From NCBI GenBank assembly GCA_027489965.1, contig JAIXZA010000050.1, positions 1 to 64,000 of the forward strand: 64,000 nt of DNA, written 5' to 3'. The position numbers were made by a program, and so were the translations under genes. The notes under the pieces were generated by a model that was not told the origin of the DNA, did no database searches, and saw only the letters and a list, made by a program, of their open reading frames with translations. This document shows positions 1 to 9,098 of this stretch, in pieces; the first letter of the stretch is position 1, and each line of letters starts with the position of its first letter. Origin of the DNA: Verrucomicrobiaceae bacterium. Lineage in GTDB: Bacteria > Verrucomicrobiota > Verrucomicrobiia > Verrucomicrobiales > Verrucomicrobiaceae.

Positions 1-675
1 CAGCTCACGCAGAAGGCGCTCGACAAAGGCTGGGCCGATCCGAAGCACCGCAAGCTCATCATCGACGCCATCAGCGCCTCCAAGCACATGCCCAGCGCCG
101 CCAAAGTGCTCGCCGCGCTCGATGATCCCGATGCCGAGGTCAAAGGCGCCGCCGAACGCGCTGCCAAGGCCATGCGCATTCAGAAGATCGAGGACAAAAC
201 GCCCAAGCTCATGACCTTGAAACCCGAAGAAGCCCTCGCCGCCGTTTTGAAGGAAAAAGGCAACGTGGCGCTTGGCGAACAAATCTTCACCAAAGCCACC
301 TGCGTGGCCTGCCACACCGTGAAGGAGACCGAAGCCCAAAAAGGCCCCTACCTCGGCAACATCGCCCAAACCTACAAGCGCCCCGACCTGGCCCAAAACA
401 TCCTCGACCCGAACAAAACCATCGCCCAAGGCTTCGCCAGCGAGATGATCACGATGAAGGACGGAACTTCACAAATGGGCTTCATCACCCTCGAAGGCGC
501 GAACGAGGTCAAACTGCGCAACATCGCCTCCCAGGAGTTCACCTTCAAAACTGCTGATATCAAAGAGCGCCAAAAGCTTCCGATGAGCATGATGCCGCCC
601 GGTTTGATGATGAACTTCACCGTGAAGGAGTTTGCCAGTTTGCTGGATTACCTGGAGTCGCTGGTGAAGAAGTGA
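1..675 (+). CDS. C-terminal part of a PVC-type haem-binding (cytochrome c-like) protein, 5' truncated
   Basis: The frame is open from base 1, so this is the last 224 codons of a longer gene that starts outside the window. About 80 residues of alanine/lysine-rich helical sequence (HEAT-like in character) lead into a single class I haem motif, CVACH, then a segment containing ILDPNKTI, a 'MKDGTSQMGF' stretch and MMPPGLM near the end. This order matches the Pirellula/Verrucomicrobium-type haem-binding domain (TIGR02603-like), and it parallels the C-terminus of the dehydrogenase at 10763-14131, which has CAVCH, ILDPNRNV and SLMPPTF in the same order. The expected role is a periplasmic electron-accepting domain attached to a dehydrogenase or a sugar-oxidising enzyme; the catalytic part is not visible. 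Domain assignment is confident, full-length function unknown. Confidence 0.85.
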   Translation, partial: QLTQKALDKGWADPKHRKLIIDAISASKHMPSAAKVLAALDDPDAEVKGAAERAAKAMRIQKIEDKTPKLMTLKPEEALAAVLKEKGNVALGEQIFTKATCVACHTVKETEAQKGPYLGNIAQTYKRPDLAQNILDPNKTIAQGFASEMITMKDGTSQMGFITLEGANEVKLRNIASQEFTFKTADIKERQKLPMSMMPPGLMMNFTVKEFASLLDYLESLVKK

Positions 676-681
676 TCGCTG

Positions 682-2082
682 TCACAGCTCCACCGTCTGC
701 ATGAGTCGGGCGACTTCGATGTGGCCGGTGGGGTGCTGTTCAGCGAGGGCATCTCGCAGTTTATCGGAACGCTCTGGCTCGCCATGGACGAGGAAGACGC
801 GTTTCTTTTCGCCGCCTACCCGGCTGAACCAATCGAGCAGTTCATCATGATCGGCATGACCGGAGAAGGAGTCGAGCGTCTCGATCTCAGCTTTGACCTC
901 AAATTCATCACCGAGGATGTTCACGTGGGTGAAGCCGTTGCGCAGCTTCCAGCCGAGAGTATTTTCGGCGCAGTAACCGACAAACAGCAGGATGTTGTTC
1001 GAGTTGCCAACGTTGTTGCGCAGGTGATGAAGGATACGGCCGCTTTCGGCCATGCCAGAGGCAGAGATGATGATGGCGGGGCCTTTGACAAAATTGAGGC
1101 CCTTGGATTCATCGACGGTGCGGACGAGTTTGAGCCCATCAAAACCAAAGGGATCATCCCGCATGAAAAGGGCCTCAGCTGCCGCAGGGCGGAGGTCATC
1201 GACATGCAGGCGGAAGATCTCGGTGGCCTTTACGGCTAGTGGACTGTCCACAAAAGTGGCTACTGAGGAGAAGCGATTTTCATGGTGGAGTTTATCCAGC
1301 GTGAACAGCAATTGCTGGGTGCGCTCGACAGCAAAGGCTGGGATGATCAGGTGAGCGCGGCGCTGCTGGATCTCGCGGATGATTTTGACGAGGTGCTCGG
1401 TGCTGTCGGTGGCTAGCTCATGCTTTCTGCCGCCATAGGTGCTCTCCATGATCACGTAGTCCACTTTGTCACAGGGCGCAGGATCATTGAGGATGTCATT
1501 GCCTAGTCGGCCGATGTCGCCGCTGAAGAGGAGGCGGCTTTGTTTTTGTGTGGCGTGGTCGTCGATATCAAGAATGACCTGCGCTGAGCCAAGCACGTGA
1601 CCTGCATCGATGAAGGTCAGGCGCACACCTGGGGCGATGAACATGGGCCGCTGATAGCCGAGGGTGACGAACTGCTTCAGGCAGTTTTCAGCATCGACGC
1701 GTCGGTAGTTCGGTGTGAGTTCAGGCAGGTCATCACGCTTCCGGTGGCGGTTTAGCCAGGCGATGTCGCTCTCATGAATGTGGGCGGCATCTGGCAGCAT
1801 GATGCTGCAGAGGTCACGTGTGGCTGGCGTGGCGTAGATGTTGCCATCAAAGCCGCGCTTGCAGAGATGGGGCAAATTGCCTGTGTGATCGATGTGGGCG
1901 TGGGAGAGGACGACGCAGTCGATCTTTTCAGGATCAAAAGGGAAGTCGCTATTGCGTTCCATCGCCTCCGCACGACGGCCCTGATAGAGTCCGCAATCCA
2001 GGAGAATGCGTGTTTCATTGACCTCAATGAGATGCTTTGATCCCGTGGTGGTTCCTGCAGCTCCGCAAAATGTGATTTTCAT
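682..2082 (-). CDS. MBL-fold / beta-CASP family hydrolase (putative RNA-processing exonuclease)
   Basis: The protein has 466 residues from the start MKITFCGAAG. Metallo-beta-lactamase motifs are all present: SHAHIDHTGNLPHL (HxHxDH), a GHVLGSAQ segment, FSGDIG, and the downstream beta-CASP elements ESTYGGRKH, PAFAVERTQQLL and SGHADHDELLDWF. This is the architecture of the bacterial CPSF/YSH1-like group, whose members act as zinc-dependent nucleases on RNA; the actual substrate cannot be read from the sequence. A start 13 codons upstream (2121) is possible but the extra residues do not belong to the fold, so the internal ATG is preferred. No ribosome-binding site decides the matter. It is convergent with the haem-domain gene (6 bp between stops). 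Confidence 0.88.
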   Translation of the reverse strand: MKITFCGAAGTTTGSKHLIEVNETRILLDCGLYQGRRAEAMERNSDFPFDPEKIDCVVLSHAHIDHTGNLPHLCKRGFDGNIYATPATRDLCSIMLPDAAHIHESDIAWLNRHRKRDDLPELTPNYRRVDAENCLKQFVTLGYQRPMFIAPGVRLTFIDAGHVLGSAQVILDIDDHATQKQSRLLFSGDIGRLGNDILNDPAPCDKVDYVIMESTYGGRKHELATDSTEHLVKIIREIQQRRAHLIIPAFAVERTQQLLFTLDKLHHENRFSSVATFVDSPLAVKATEIFRLHVDDLRPAAAEALFMRDDPFGFDGLKLVRTVDESKGLNFVKGPAIIISASGMAESGRILHHLRNNVGNSNNILLFVGYCAENTLGWKLRNGFTHVNILGDEFEVKAEIETLDSFSGHADHDELLDWFSRVGGEKKRVFLVHGEPERSDKLRDALAEQHPTGHIEVARLMQTVEL

Positions 2083-2180
2083 GGTGAAATGCATTTCAGC
2101 GGACAGCGGGCGACTTGGCAAGAATCAAAGCTGTCGGTTGACGAAGCCGCACTCTGCGCGATGAACTCAGCCACACTTTC

Positions 2181-2807
2181 ATGAACGATCTCCTCCCTGC
2201 TCTAAACTGGCGCTATGCGACTAAAGTCTTTGATTCATCCAAAAAGATCCCGGCGGAAACCTGGGCGCAATTGGAGGAGTCCCTGGTGCTCACGCCATCG
2301 AGCTATGGCTTGCAGCCCTGGAAGTTTTTGATCGTTCAGGATCAGGCTTTGCGTGAGCAGTTAGTGCCTCATGCCTGGAGTCAGCGCCAGATCGCGGACT
2401 GCTCACACTTGGTCATCATGTTGGTCAAAAAGGCTTTGAGTGAAGCGGATGTGGACGCTTTTCTATCTCGCATGGTGGAGGTGCGCGGCGGCACAGCAGA
2501 TGCTTTGTCAGCCTATCGCGGCATGGTCATGGGCGCACAATCCAAAGGCTACATGTCCACCGATTGGGCGAAAAAGCAGGCCTACATCGCGCTGGGCCAG
2601 TTCATGCTCTCTACGGCTCTGCTTGGGGTCGATACCTGCCCGATGGAGGGTTTCATTCCAGCCAAGTTTGATGAGGTCTTAGGGCTGACGGATAGTGAGT
2701 TCACCTGTGCCGTGCTTTGCCCAGCGGGCTATCGTAGTGCCGATGATCGCTATGCAGAGCTGCCGAAGGTGCGCTTTGAAAACAAGGTCGTGGTCGAATA
2801 TCGCTAA
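2181..2807 (+). CDS. Nitroreductase family NAD(P)H-dependent flavoprotein
   Basis: The 208-residue protein begins NWRYATKVFD, followed by LTPSSYGLQPWKFLIV, the characteristic FMN/substrate-binding segment of NfsB-like nitroreductases, and later CPMEGF, another family hallmark near the dimer interface. Length fits a compact single-domain cytosolic nitroreductase that binds FMN and reduces nitroaromatics, quinones or similar acceptors with NAD(P)H. The physiological substrate is not predictable. It is separated from the next gene by only 5 bp, so the two are probably co-transcribed, although their functions are not obviously linked. Confidence 0.9.
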   Translation: MNDLLPALNWRYATKVFDSSKKIPAETWAQLEESLVLTPSSYGLQPWKFLIVQDQALREQLVPHAWSQRQIADCSHLVIMLVKKALSEADVDAFLSRMVEVRGGTADALSAYRGMVMGAQSKGYMSTDWAKKQAYIALGQFMLSTALLGVDTCPMEGFIPAKFDEVLGLTDSEFTCAVLCPAGYRSADDRYAELPKVRFENKVVVEYR

Positions 2808-2812
2808 TCCTT

Positions 2813-3271
2813 ATGATTCAGGACACACTGGAAAACTCTGCCCGTTATGAAGGGCTCAATCCGCGCTTTGCTAAGGCCTTTGAATTTCTTCGTAGCGTCG
2901 ATGGTACGCAGGCGCTGGGACGTCATGTGATCGAGGAAGATAAGCTGATCGCCATCGTGGAAAGTTACACGACCAAGTCGCTGGAAAGCGGTCTGTTTGA
3001 GGCGCACCGGAAGTTCATCGACATTCAGTTTCTCTTCCGAGGACGCGAGACCATCCTGTGGGCTCCGCTGCCAACCATGCAGGAGGTCACGCGGCCTTAT
3101 GAGGAAGAGAAAGACATCGGCAAATGGAAGCTCGTGGCAGATACGACGGCGCTCCATCTCAGCTCAGGCCATTTTGCGATCCTCTTTCCCCAGGATGCCC
3201 ACGCACCCTGCGTGCAGTGGGATCAGCCTGAGCGAGTGTATAAGGTCGTGATGAAGGTGGCGGTGGAGTAG
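2813..3271 (+). CDS. YhcH/YjgK/YiaL family protein (DUF386)
   Basis: This 152-residue protein carries the family signature AHRKFIDIQFLFRGRE followed by a cupin-like series of strands, with FAILFPQDAHAPC near the C-terminus, where metal- and sugar-binding residues lie in structures of YhcH and the EbgC beta-galactosidase subunit. Family members are small metal-binding double-stranded beta-helix proteins linked to sialic acid or other sugar catabolism, possibly acting as sugar anomerases or isomerases. No sugar-utilisation genes sit next to it here, so its substrate is unknown. It follows the nitroreductase after 5 bp without an evident ribosome-binding site. Confidence 0.88.
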   Translation: MIQDTLENSARYEGLNPRFAKAFEFLRSVDGTQALGRHVIEEDKLIAIVESYTTKSLESGLFEAHRKFIDIQFLFRGRETILWAPLPTMQEVTRPYEEEKDIGKWKLVADTTALHLSSGHFAILFPQDAHAPCVQWDQPERVYKVVMKVAVE

Positions 3272-3329
3272 GGAGACGAGTTTTCTGGGAAAGAGTCGTG
3301 CTGTGAGGACGTAGGTTTGCAGCCTCCAC

Positions 3330-5921
3330 ATGACGTTAAAGCCTGCCATTATTTTTACGATCCTAGCTAGTGCCGTCTATGGTGAGTCTGGGGAGTTGAT
3401 GTTTGAGAAGGATGTGCGACCCATTTTAAAGGCACACTGCACGCATTGTCATGGTGAGGAAGAGAAGCCGGAAGGTGGTCTGGATCTACGACTGCGTCGA
3501 TTCATGGATGAGGTCGTGGTGCCTGGGCAGGTGGCAAAGAGTCAATTGGTGGAGGTGATCCGCACTGGCGAGATGCCGAAAGAAGGTAAAAAGGTCACGG
3601 CTGAAGAGTTGGCGATTATCGAGCGCTGGATCAAGCAGGGCGCACGTACCGCTAAACCGGAGCCTGAATCCCTGACAGCAGGCATGGTCATCACGGAAGA
3701 GGATCGGCAATACTGGGCTTTTCAGCCTATTAGCAGACCAGTTGTACCGAGCGCTGATCCAATGCAGGTACGCACACCTGTTGATGCTTTTGTGTTGAAG
3801 AAACTGCATGGATCAGGTCTGAAGCCAGCGGCTGAGGCGGACCGCACGACATTGATCAGGCGTGTGATGCTGGATCTCACGGGGCTGCCACCGACACCAG
3901 AGGAGGTGCAGGCTTTTGTCACAGATACTCGATTGGATGCTTACGAGCGGCTTGTCGAACGACTTCTGTCTTCACAAGCTTATGGAGAGCGCTGGGCCAG
4001 GCATTGGCTGGATGTGGTGGGCTATGCTGACTCCAATGGCTACGCTGAGACGGACTCGGTGCGGCTTCATGCTTGGCGATTTCGTGACTATGTGGTGCGG
4101 TCTCTTAATGAGGACAAGCCATGGGACCGCTTCATCACCGAGCAGATCGCAGGAGATGAACTGGCAGGTGCCAATCATGCCAATGCCACGGAGATTGCGC
4201 AGGATGCTGAAAAGCGTGAGATGCTGGTGGCCACGGGTTTTTTGCGAATGGGACCGGATGGCACAGGGGATAAGGTGGATGATGTGAAGCTGGCGCAGAA
4301 TCAAGTCGTGGCTGAGCAGATCAAGATCACGACTTCCTCGCTTCTTGGACTGACCGTGGCCTGTGCTCAGTGTCATGATCACCGCTATGATCCGATCTCT
4401 CAGGCAGACTATTACAGTCTGCGTGCTGTGTTTGACCCGGCCTTTGATTGGGAGAAATGGCGCGCTCCTGCTCAGCGGTTGTATTCACTGTATAGCTCGG
4501 CAGAAAAGGCCAAAGCCGCAGAGATTGAGAAGAAAGCCGTCGCCATAGAGGTCGAAGCTAAGCTGATGTCGAAAAAGTTTCTGGATGAGATTTTCGAAAA
4601 GGAAATCCTGAAGTTGCCAGAAGCGGACCGCTCATCTTTCCGCGAGGCTAGAGCGACTGCGGCAGCAAAGCAGACGCCTGAACAGAAGGCGCTGATCAAA
4701 AAGTATCCGTCGGCCTTGGCGCTCTATTCGCTCAACTTGTATGACAAGAAGGCGGATAAGCTGGTGCAGGACAAAATGGCCGAAGCCAAGAAGCTACGTG
4801 GAACCAAACCCAGAGAGAACTTCATCATGGCAATGACGGAGGTGCCAGGTCGGTTGCCTGCTTCGCATCTCTTCCATCGCGGTGATCATGAGCAGCCGAA
4901 GCAACCTGTAGTGCCGTCTGAATTGACGATTTTAACTTCTGCTAAGACGCCCAAGATTCAGCCGCAAAGCACGCCAGTCAGCAGTGGTCGGCGTTTGGCC
5001 TATGCGCAGTGGTTGACGAGCCGTGAGCACCCTTTGGTCGCGCGGGTCCTGGTGAATCGCTTTTGGCTCCATCACTTCGGGCGCGGCATCGTGAATACTC
5101 CGGGTGATTTTGGCATGTTGGGGGAAAGGCCGACGCATCCTGAGTTGCTGGACTATCTGGCCAGTGAGTTCATGCGTGGTGGCTGGCGCTTAAAACCGCT
5201 CCATCGTCTGATGGTGCTGAGCCAGACTTACCGCCAAAGTTCCACACACGCGGATTCACTTCGGATCGATCCCGAAAACAAACTGTATGCGCGCTTTAAA
5301 ATTCGCCGGCTAGATGCTGAGACGTTGCGTGATAGCATGCTGGCCACGACGGGGATGTTGAATCGCAGTGGTTACGGAGAGCCGATTAGCGTGGCTCGTG
5401 ATCCTGTGGGCCGCATTATTTTGGGTAAAGAAATGCTCAATGCTAACGGCGACGTCGTGAAGGTGGAAAGTCTGGGCGCTGACTTCTACCGGCGTGCTCT
5501 GTACGCGCAGGTTCGGCGCAAATTGCCACTGACCGTTTTAGATGCCTTTGACGCACCGACGATGGTGCCGAACTGTGAAATGCGCGCCTCTAGCACGGTG
5601 GCGACTCAGTCCCTGCTGCTGCTGAATGATGAGCACACGCTGCACATCGCCGATCTGCTGGCAAAGCGTCTGAGGCGTGAGACGCCGGGCAAGTTGCGTG
5701 ATCAGGTGACTCGCGCTTGGGAACTGTTGTATCATCGGCAACCGAGCGAGGCTGATCTCAGTCAAGGCCTGCACTTTTTGGCAGAGCAGACGGCTTCCCT
5801 AAAACAGTATCACCACGATACCCAACATGCCAAAGGTGTTGTCCCAAATCCTGAGCAGGAGGCGCTGGCGAGCTTCTGTCAGATCTTGTATAGCTCAAAC
5901 CGTTTCCTTTATATCGAATGA
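3330..5921 (+). CDS. DUF1549/DUF1553 'PSD1' protein with planctomycete-type cytochrome c domain
   Basis: The 863-residue protein has a short signal peptide, then a planctomycete cytochrome C domain with CTHCH (about residues 37-41) followed by GGLDLR. A DUF1549 region follows (YWAFQPISRP, LDLTGLPPTPEE, YGERWARHWLD), carrying a second CxxCH in CAQCHDHRYDP. After a charged, probably coiled linker comes DUF1553 (REHPLVARVLVNRFWLHHFG, LDYLASEFMRGGWRLKPLH, FDAPTMVPNCE). Such proteins are hugely expanded in Planctomycetes and Verrucomicrobia and are thought to act with DUF1501 partners at the cell envelope in degradation of complex organic matter; the reaction is not established. The stop codon overlaps the start of the DUF1501 gene by ATGA, so translation is probably coupled. 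Confidence 0.93.
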   Translation: MTLKPAIIFTILASAVYGESGELMFEKDVRPILKAHCTHCHGEEEKPEGGLDLRLRRFMDEVVVPGQVAKSQLVEVIRTGEMPKEGKKVTAEELAIIERWIKQGARTAKPEPESLTAGMVITEEDRQYWAFQPISRPVVPSADPMQVRTPVDAFVLKKLHGSGLKPAAEADRTTLIRRVMLDLTGLPPTPEEVQAFVTDTRLDAYERLVERLLSSQAYGERWARHWLDVVGYADSNGYAETDSVRLHAWRFRDYVVRSLNEDKPWDRFITEQIAGDELAGANHANATEIAQDAEKREMLVATGFLRMGPDGTGDKVDDVKLAQNQVVAEQIKITTSSLLGLTVACAQCHDHRYDPISQADYYSLRAVFDPAFDWEKWRAPAQRLYSLYSSAEKAKAAEIEKKAVAIEVEAKLMSKKFLDEIFEKEILKLPEADRSSFREARATAAAKQTPEQKALIKKYPSALALYSLNLYDKKADKLVQDKMAEAKKLRGTKPRENFIMAMTEVPGRLPASHLFHRGDHEQPKQPVVPSELTILTSAKTPKIQPQSTPVSSGRRLAYAQWLTSREHPLVARVLVNRFWLHHFGRGIVNTPGDFGMLGERPTHPELLDYLASEFMRGGWRLKPLHRLMVLSQTYRQSSTHADSLRIDPENKLYARFKIRRLDAETLRDSMLATTGMLNRSGYGEPISVARDPVGRIILGKEMLNANGDVVKVESLGADFYRRALYAQVRRKLPLTVLDAFDAPTMVPNCEMRASSTVATQSLLLLNDEHTLHIADLLAKRLRRETPGKLRDQVTRAWELLYHRQPSEADLSQGLHFLAEQTASLKQYHHDTQHAKGVVPNPEQEALASFCQILYSSNRFLYIE

Positions 5922-7360
5922 ACTTCCAGCCGAGTCGTCGTGATTTTTTAAAGACCCATGGTTGTGGCATTGGTTCACTGGCTCTTGCCACGATGCTGCG
6001 TGATGAAGGCTTGCTGGCGGCTCCGGTAAAACCGAATGTGGAAAGTCATGTGAGCTACGATCTACTGGCTAAGCAGCCGCATTATCAAGGGCAGGCGAAG
6101 GCGATGATCTCTCTCTTCATGATGGGTGGTCCCTCGCAGATGGATCTATTTGATCCGAAGCCAATGCTCACGAAGTATGATGGGCAGAAGTTTCCTGGTG
6201 AGATCAAATATGACAATGCTGCAGAGGCTTCATCCAAGGTGTTTGGATCGCCGTGGACGTTTCAGAAGCATGGTCAGTGCGGGATGGAGCTCAGTGAGTT
6301 GTTACCAAATCTGGGCCGCATCGCCGATGACATCACTCTGATACGTAGCATGGCCTCTGGAGTGAACAATCATGCGCAGGCTTTGTATGCCATCAATGGT
6401 GGGCGCAGTACAGCAGGTCGGCCTGCTTTGGGTTCTTGGCTGACTTATGGTCTGGGCAGCGAAACGCAAAACCTACCTGCCTACATGGTTCTCAGTGATC
6501 CGAAAGGACTGCCTACCTTTCAGCATGAGCATTTTAGCAATGGCTGGCTGCCTTCTTTGTTTCAGGGCACACTCATTCGTGCTAATGAGCCACGTATTCT
6601 GAATCTGGATCCGCCGCCTTCACTCGCAGGTACTGCTCAACAGCGTCAGTTGGCGTTTTTAAAAGCCATGAATGAGCAGCACCTCAGTCAGCATCCTGGG
6701 GAACTGGATCTCCAGGCTCGTATCGCCAGTTATGCCCTGGCGGCAAACATGCAAACAGCGGCAAAAGAGGCGCTGGATATTTCAAACGAGCCTGAGCACA
6801 TCAAAAAACTTTACGGTGTGGATAAGCCCGAAACAAAAGACTATGCCACTCGCTGTATCATCGCACGTCGGTTGGTCGAGCGAGGCGTGCGCTTTGTGCA
6901 GGTGCTCAATAATGGGCAATCCTGGGATCAGCATGCATCACTGATCGGTTCACTTCCCAAGCTCTGCGGTGCCGTGGATCAGCCCAGTGCCGCGTTGATC
7001 ACAGATTTAAAACAACGAGGTCTGCTTGACAGCACCGTCGTTCACTGGGGCGGTGAGATGGGGCGGCTGCCAGTTTTACAAAATGATGCAGGCCGCGAAA
7101 AATGGGGCCGTGACCACAATACGTATGGCTTTAGCCAATGGGTGGCTGGCGGTGGATTTAAGGGTGGCTATGTGCATGGCGAAACGGATGAATGGAGCCA
7201 CAAGGCCGTGAAAGATGTGGTGAATCATTATGACTGGCAGGCCACGCTTCTCCACTGCTTCGGTCTCGACCACACACGCCTCGTTTATAAACGCAATGGA
7301 CTGGCTGCCAGCCTGACAGACAATCAAGGTGCCCAAGTCATCAAGGGGCTGCTGGCCTAA
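5918..7360 (+). CDS. DUF1501 domain protein with Tat-type signal
   Basis: The 480-residue protein begins with an RRDFLK twin-arginine motif and a hydrophobic stretch, so it is likely exported folded by Tat. The body contains FMMGGPSQMDLFDPKP, MASGVNNHAQA, QHEHFSNGWLP and the C-terminal WGRDHNTYGFSQWVAGGG followed by VNHYDWQATLLHCFGLDH, all standard for DUF1501 (sulfatase/alkaline-phosphatase-like fold). It overlaps the DUF1549/1553 gene by four bases, the usual arrangement of this pair in the PVC group, and the two products probably act together in the periplasm. No catalytic reaction has been established for the family. Confidence 0.93.
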   Translation: MNFQPSRRDFLKTHGCGIGSLALATMLRDEGLLAAPVKPNVESHVSYDLLAKQPHYQGQAKAMISLFMMGGPSQMDLFDPKPMLTKYDGQKFPGEIKYDNAAEASSKVFGSPWTFQKHGQCGMELSELLPNLGRIADDITLIRSMASGVNNHAQALYAINGGRSTAGRPALGSWLTYGLGSETQNLPAYMVLSDPKGLPTFQHEHFSNGWLPSLFQGTLIRANEPRILNLDPPPSLAGTAQQRQLAFLKAMNEQHLSQHPGELDLQARIASYALAANMQTAAKEALDISNEPEHIKKLYGVDKPETKDYATRCIIARRLVERGVRFVQVLNNGQSWDQHASLIGSLPKLCGAVDQPSAALITDLKQRGLLDSTVVHWGGEMGRLPVLQNDAGREKWGRDHNTYGFSQWVAGGGFKGGYVHGETDEWSHKAVKDVVNHYDWQATLLHCFGLDHTRLVYKRNGLAASLTDNQGAQVIKGLLA

Positions 7361-7364
7361 TCAA

Positions 7365-7898
7365 TCATTTCTCCTCCCAGCGAGCTAGGAGCCAAAGAAC
7401 ATCCGAGAGTCGATTGAGGAATCGGCCGACATCTTTGTTCGGCACCTCCTGGTCACTGCCGACGAGGTCCACGACGTGCCGTTCGGCGCGGCGACAGGCA
7501 ACGCGCGCGAGATCGGCGTAGGCTCCGGTCATGACACCAGCTTCGCCGGGCAATGCCCAGCCTTTGAATTCTAAGGCTCCACCAGCTTCTAACTTAGTGA
7601 CCCATTCGTCGAGATAAGTCAGTTTTTCAGAATCGAAGGGCTTGTGCGTGGCGGCATACTTTTCCTCCAACCCTGGCGGCGTGGCCAGTTCTCCCATGAG
7701 GGCAATAAGCCAGGGCTGCACAGTGGTGATCACTTCGCGTGTTTCCGGTTTCAGTGCGGCGATGCGGATCGGGCCGAGGGCGGCATTGAGTTCATCCACA
7801 GCGCCGAGCGCGTGAACACGAGGATGGGATTTGGATAGACGGCAGCCGAAGAGGAGATCGGTCTCCCCTTCGTCCCCGCGACGGGTGGCAATGGACAT
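7365..7898 (-). CDS. ATP:cob(I)alamin adenosyltransferase, PduO/MMAB type
   Basis: The 177-residue protein has the three conserved regions of PduO-type adenosyltransferases: TRRGDEGETDLLFG at residues 5-18 (ATP-binding loop), RRAER at about 136-140, and NRLSD at 162-166 followed by LWLLAR. Length matches the single-domain enzyme, which works as a trimer and transfers the adenosyl group of ATP to cob(I)alamin, making coenzyme B12 for adenosylcobalamin-dependent enzymes such as methylmalonyl-CoA mutase. No other B12 gene or B12-dependent mutase lies in the window. It is convergent with DUF1501 (4 bp between stops). Confidence 0.93.
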   Translation of the reverse strand: MSIATRRGDEGETDLLFGCRLSKSHPRVHALGAVDELNAALGPIRIAALKPETREVITTVQPWLIALMGELATPPGLEEKYAATHKPFDSEKLTYLDEWVTKLEAGGALEFKGWALPGEAGVMTGAYADLARVACRRAERHVVDLVGSDQEVPNKDVGRFLNRLSDVLWLLARWEEK

Positions 7899-8008
7899 GA
7901 GTATATCCTACGCGGCTCTTGATAATCAGGCAGATAAATCTTCACAACTTTTGCTTTTCATCTGTTTACTTGGTCCACATCATGCGCTGTCTATTGACCA
8001 TCAACGCT

Positions 8009-8926
8009 ATGAGACGACATCACTCTTTTGCCACCTGGGCTTGCTGCCTGATTGCCGGTGTCTCCGCCGTCTATGCAGACCAAGCTGAAACCGTGATCTT
8101 GGCTGAGCGACCGAAGTTAGCTCTGTATGCCGAAGACGTGACCATTGATGGTCTGCCGCGTCCAGACTTGGCTCGTGCATTGAGCGATAGCTTGAGTGCA
8201 GGCCTGTTAAAGCGCGGACAAGTGCGTGTCTTCAGTCTCGAGAGTGCTGCAGGCCGTGATGCCACGGGAATGCTCGCCAGTCCGGCCTCATCCACAGCCA
8301 ATCGGGTCAATAAGCTCCTGGATGATGGGCTCGATTACGTGATGACTTTTAACGTTCTGGGCATCAATAGCGAGTATTTGATGAGTGTGAAAAAGATGCG
8401 CGCTCGTACTCATGAAGTCGTCGAGGCCCATCAATTCAACAGTGTGGGCCGCGAGACCGGCCTCTTCAAATTGATGGCGACCGTGCTGGAGCAGGTGGAC
8501 CCGCGTCCGTATGGTCGTAGCAAGGTTTTTCCACGCACCCAGTCGCCGGCTGTGCTCGCTGCGTCGCCTCCAGTTCGTGTGGTGATCAAGCCTGAAGTGG
8601 CCGCCTATGATCCTTGGAAACAGAATGTACCGCCAGTCCATGATCTGACGAATGTTCGCAAAGCGCTGGTTTACCGCCACCTAGGCACAGTAAACTACAT
8701 CAACAATTCGTGGAAATTTTGCATCATCCGCCCGACGGAAGGCACCTCGCTGAGTGAAAATGATAACCTGCACATCCTCTGGGATGAAGGTGACGTCTAT
8801 GCGGCCCTGCGCGTCTGCGCCGTGGAGCGTGGTGGAGTCGTGGCTGACATGGGGCACACGCCGAATCACCACCCTCTGTTTCATGGGGATAAGGTGTACG
8901 GTTGGGCACCACCTTTGCGCGAATGA
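8009..8926 (+). CDS. Secreted protein of unknown function
   Basis: I do not recognise this 305-residue protein. The chosen start gives a normal signal peptide (MRRHHSFATWACCLIAGVSA, cleavage after the alanine near VYA); the frame is open to an ATG 90 bases upstream, but that start would bury the signal. The first half (RPKLALYAEDVTIDGL, LARALSDSLSAGLL, LDYVMTFNVLGI) has the rhythm of a small alpha/beta domain like those in LpoB/CsgG-type envelope proteins, which is only a structural impression. A proline-rich linker follows. The second half (GTVNYINNSWKFCIIRP, LHILWDEGDVYAALRVC) resembles a small beta domain. It stands alone 172 bp upstream of dnaN. Confidence 0.75.
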   Translation: MRRHHSFATWACCLIAGVSAVYADQAETVILAERPKLALYAEDVTIDGLPRPDLARALSDSLSAGLLKRGQVRVFSLESAAGRDATGMLASPASSTANRVNKLLDDGLDYVMTFNVLGINSEYLMSVKKMRARTHEVVEAHQFNSVGRETGLFKLMATVLEQVDPRPYGRSKVFPRTQSPAVLAASPPVRVVIKPEVAAYDPWKQNVPPVHDLTNVRKALVYRHLGTVNYINNSWKFCIIRPTEGTSLSENDNLHILWDEGDVYAALRVCAVERGGVVADMGHTPNHHPLFHGDKVYGWAPPLRE

Positions 8927-9098
8927 TTCAATTCAGGGGTGGAAATGCAGTGTTTTAGCTGTAATTGGCCACGACATTTGCCCTAGGAAGGGTAAAAAAG
9001 GTTAAGTTCTGTGACTTTTCCCAGCCAAACTCCTTGCCACGGACTGAGTCGCTGGTTAAAAAGCAGATGCACACATTAAGTACGTAGGCACGCCCCAT

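Noticed and set aside
721..1239. A 172-codon plus-strand frame
   Set aside because: Antisense to the beta-CASP hydrolase, whose metal-binding motifs are intact.
2083..2121. Upstream ATG of the beta-CASP hydrolase
   Set aside because: The 13 added residues precede the conserved first strand of the MBL fold and lack a ribosome-binding site; the internal ATG fits better.
8927..9098. Possible replication origin upstream of dnaN
   Set aside because: No cluster of DnaA boxes and no A+T-rich unwinding element were visible, and dnaA is absent.
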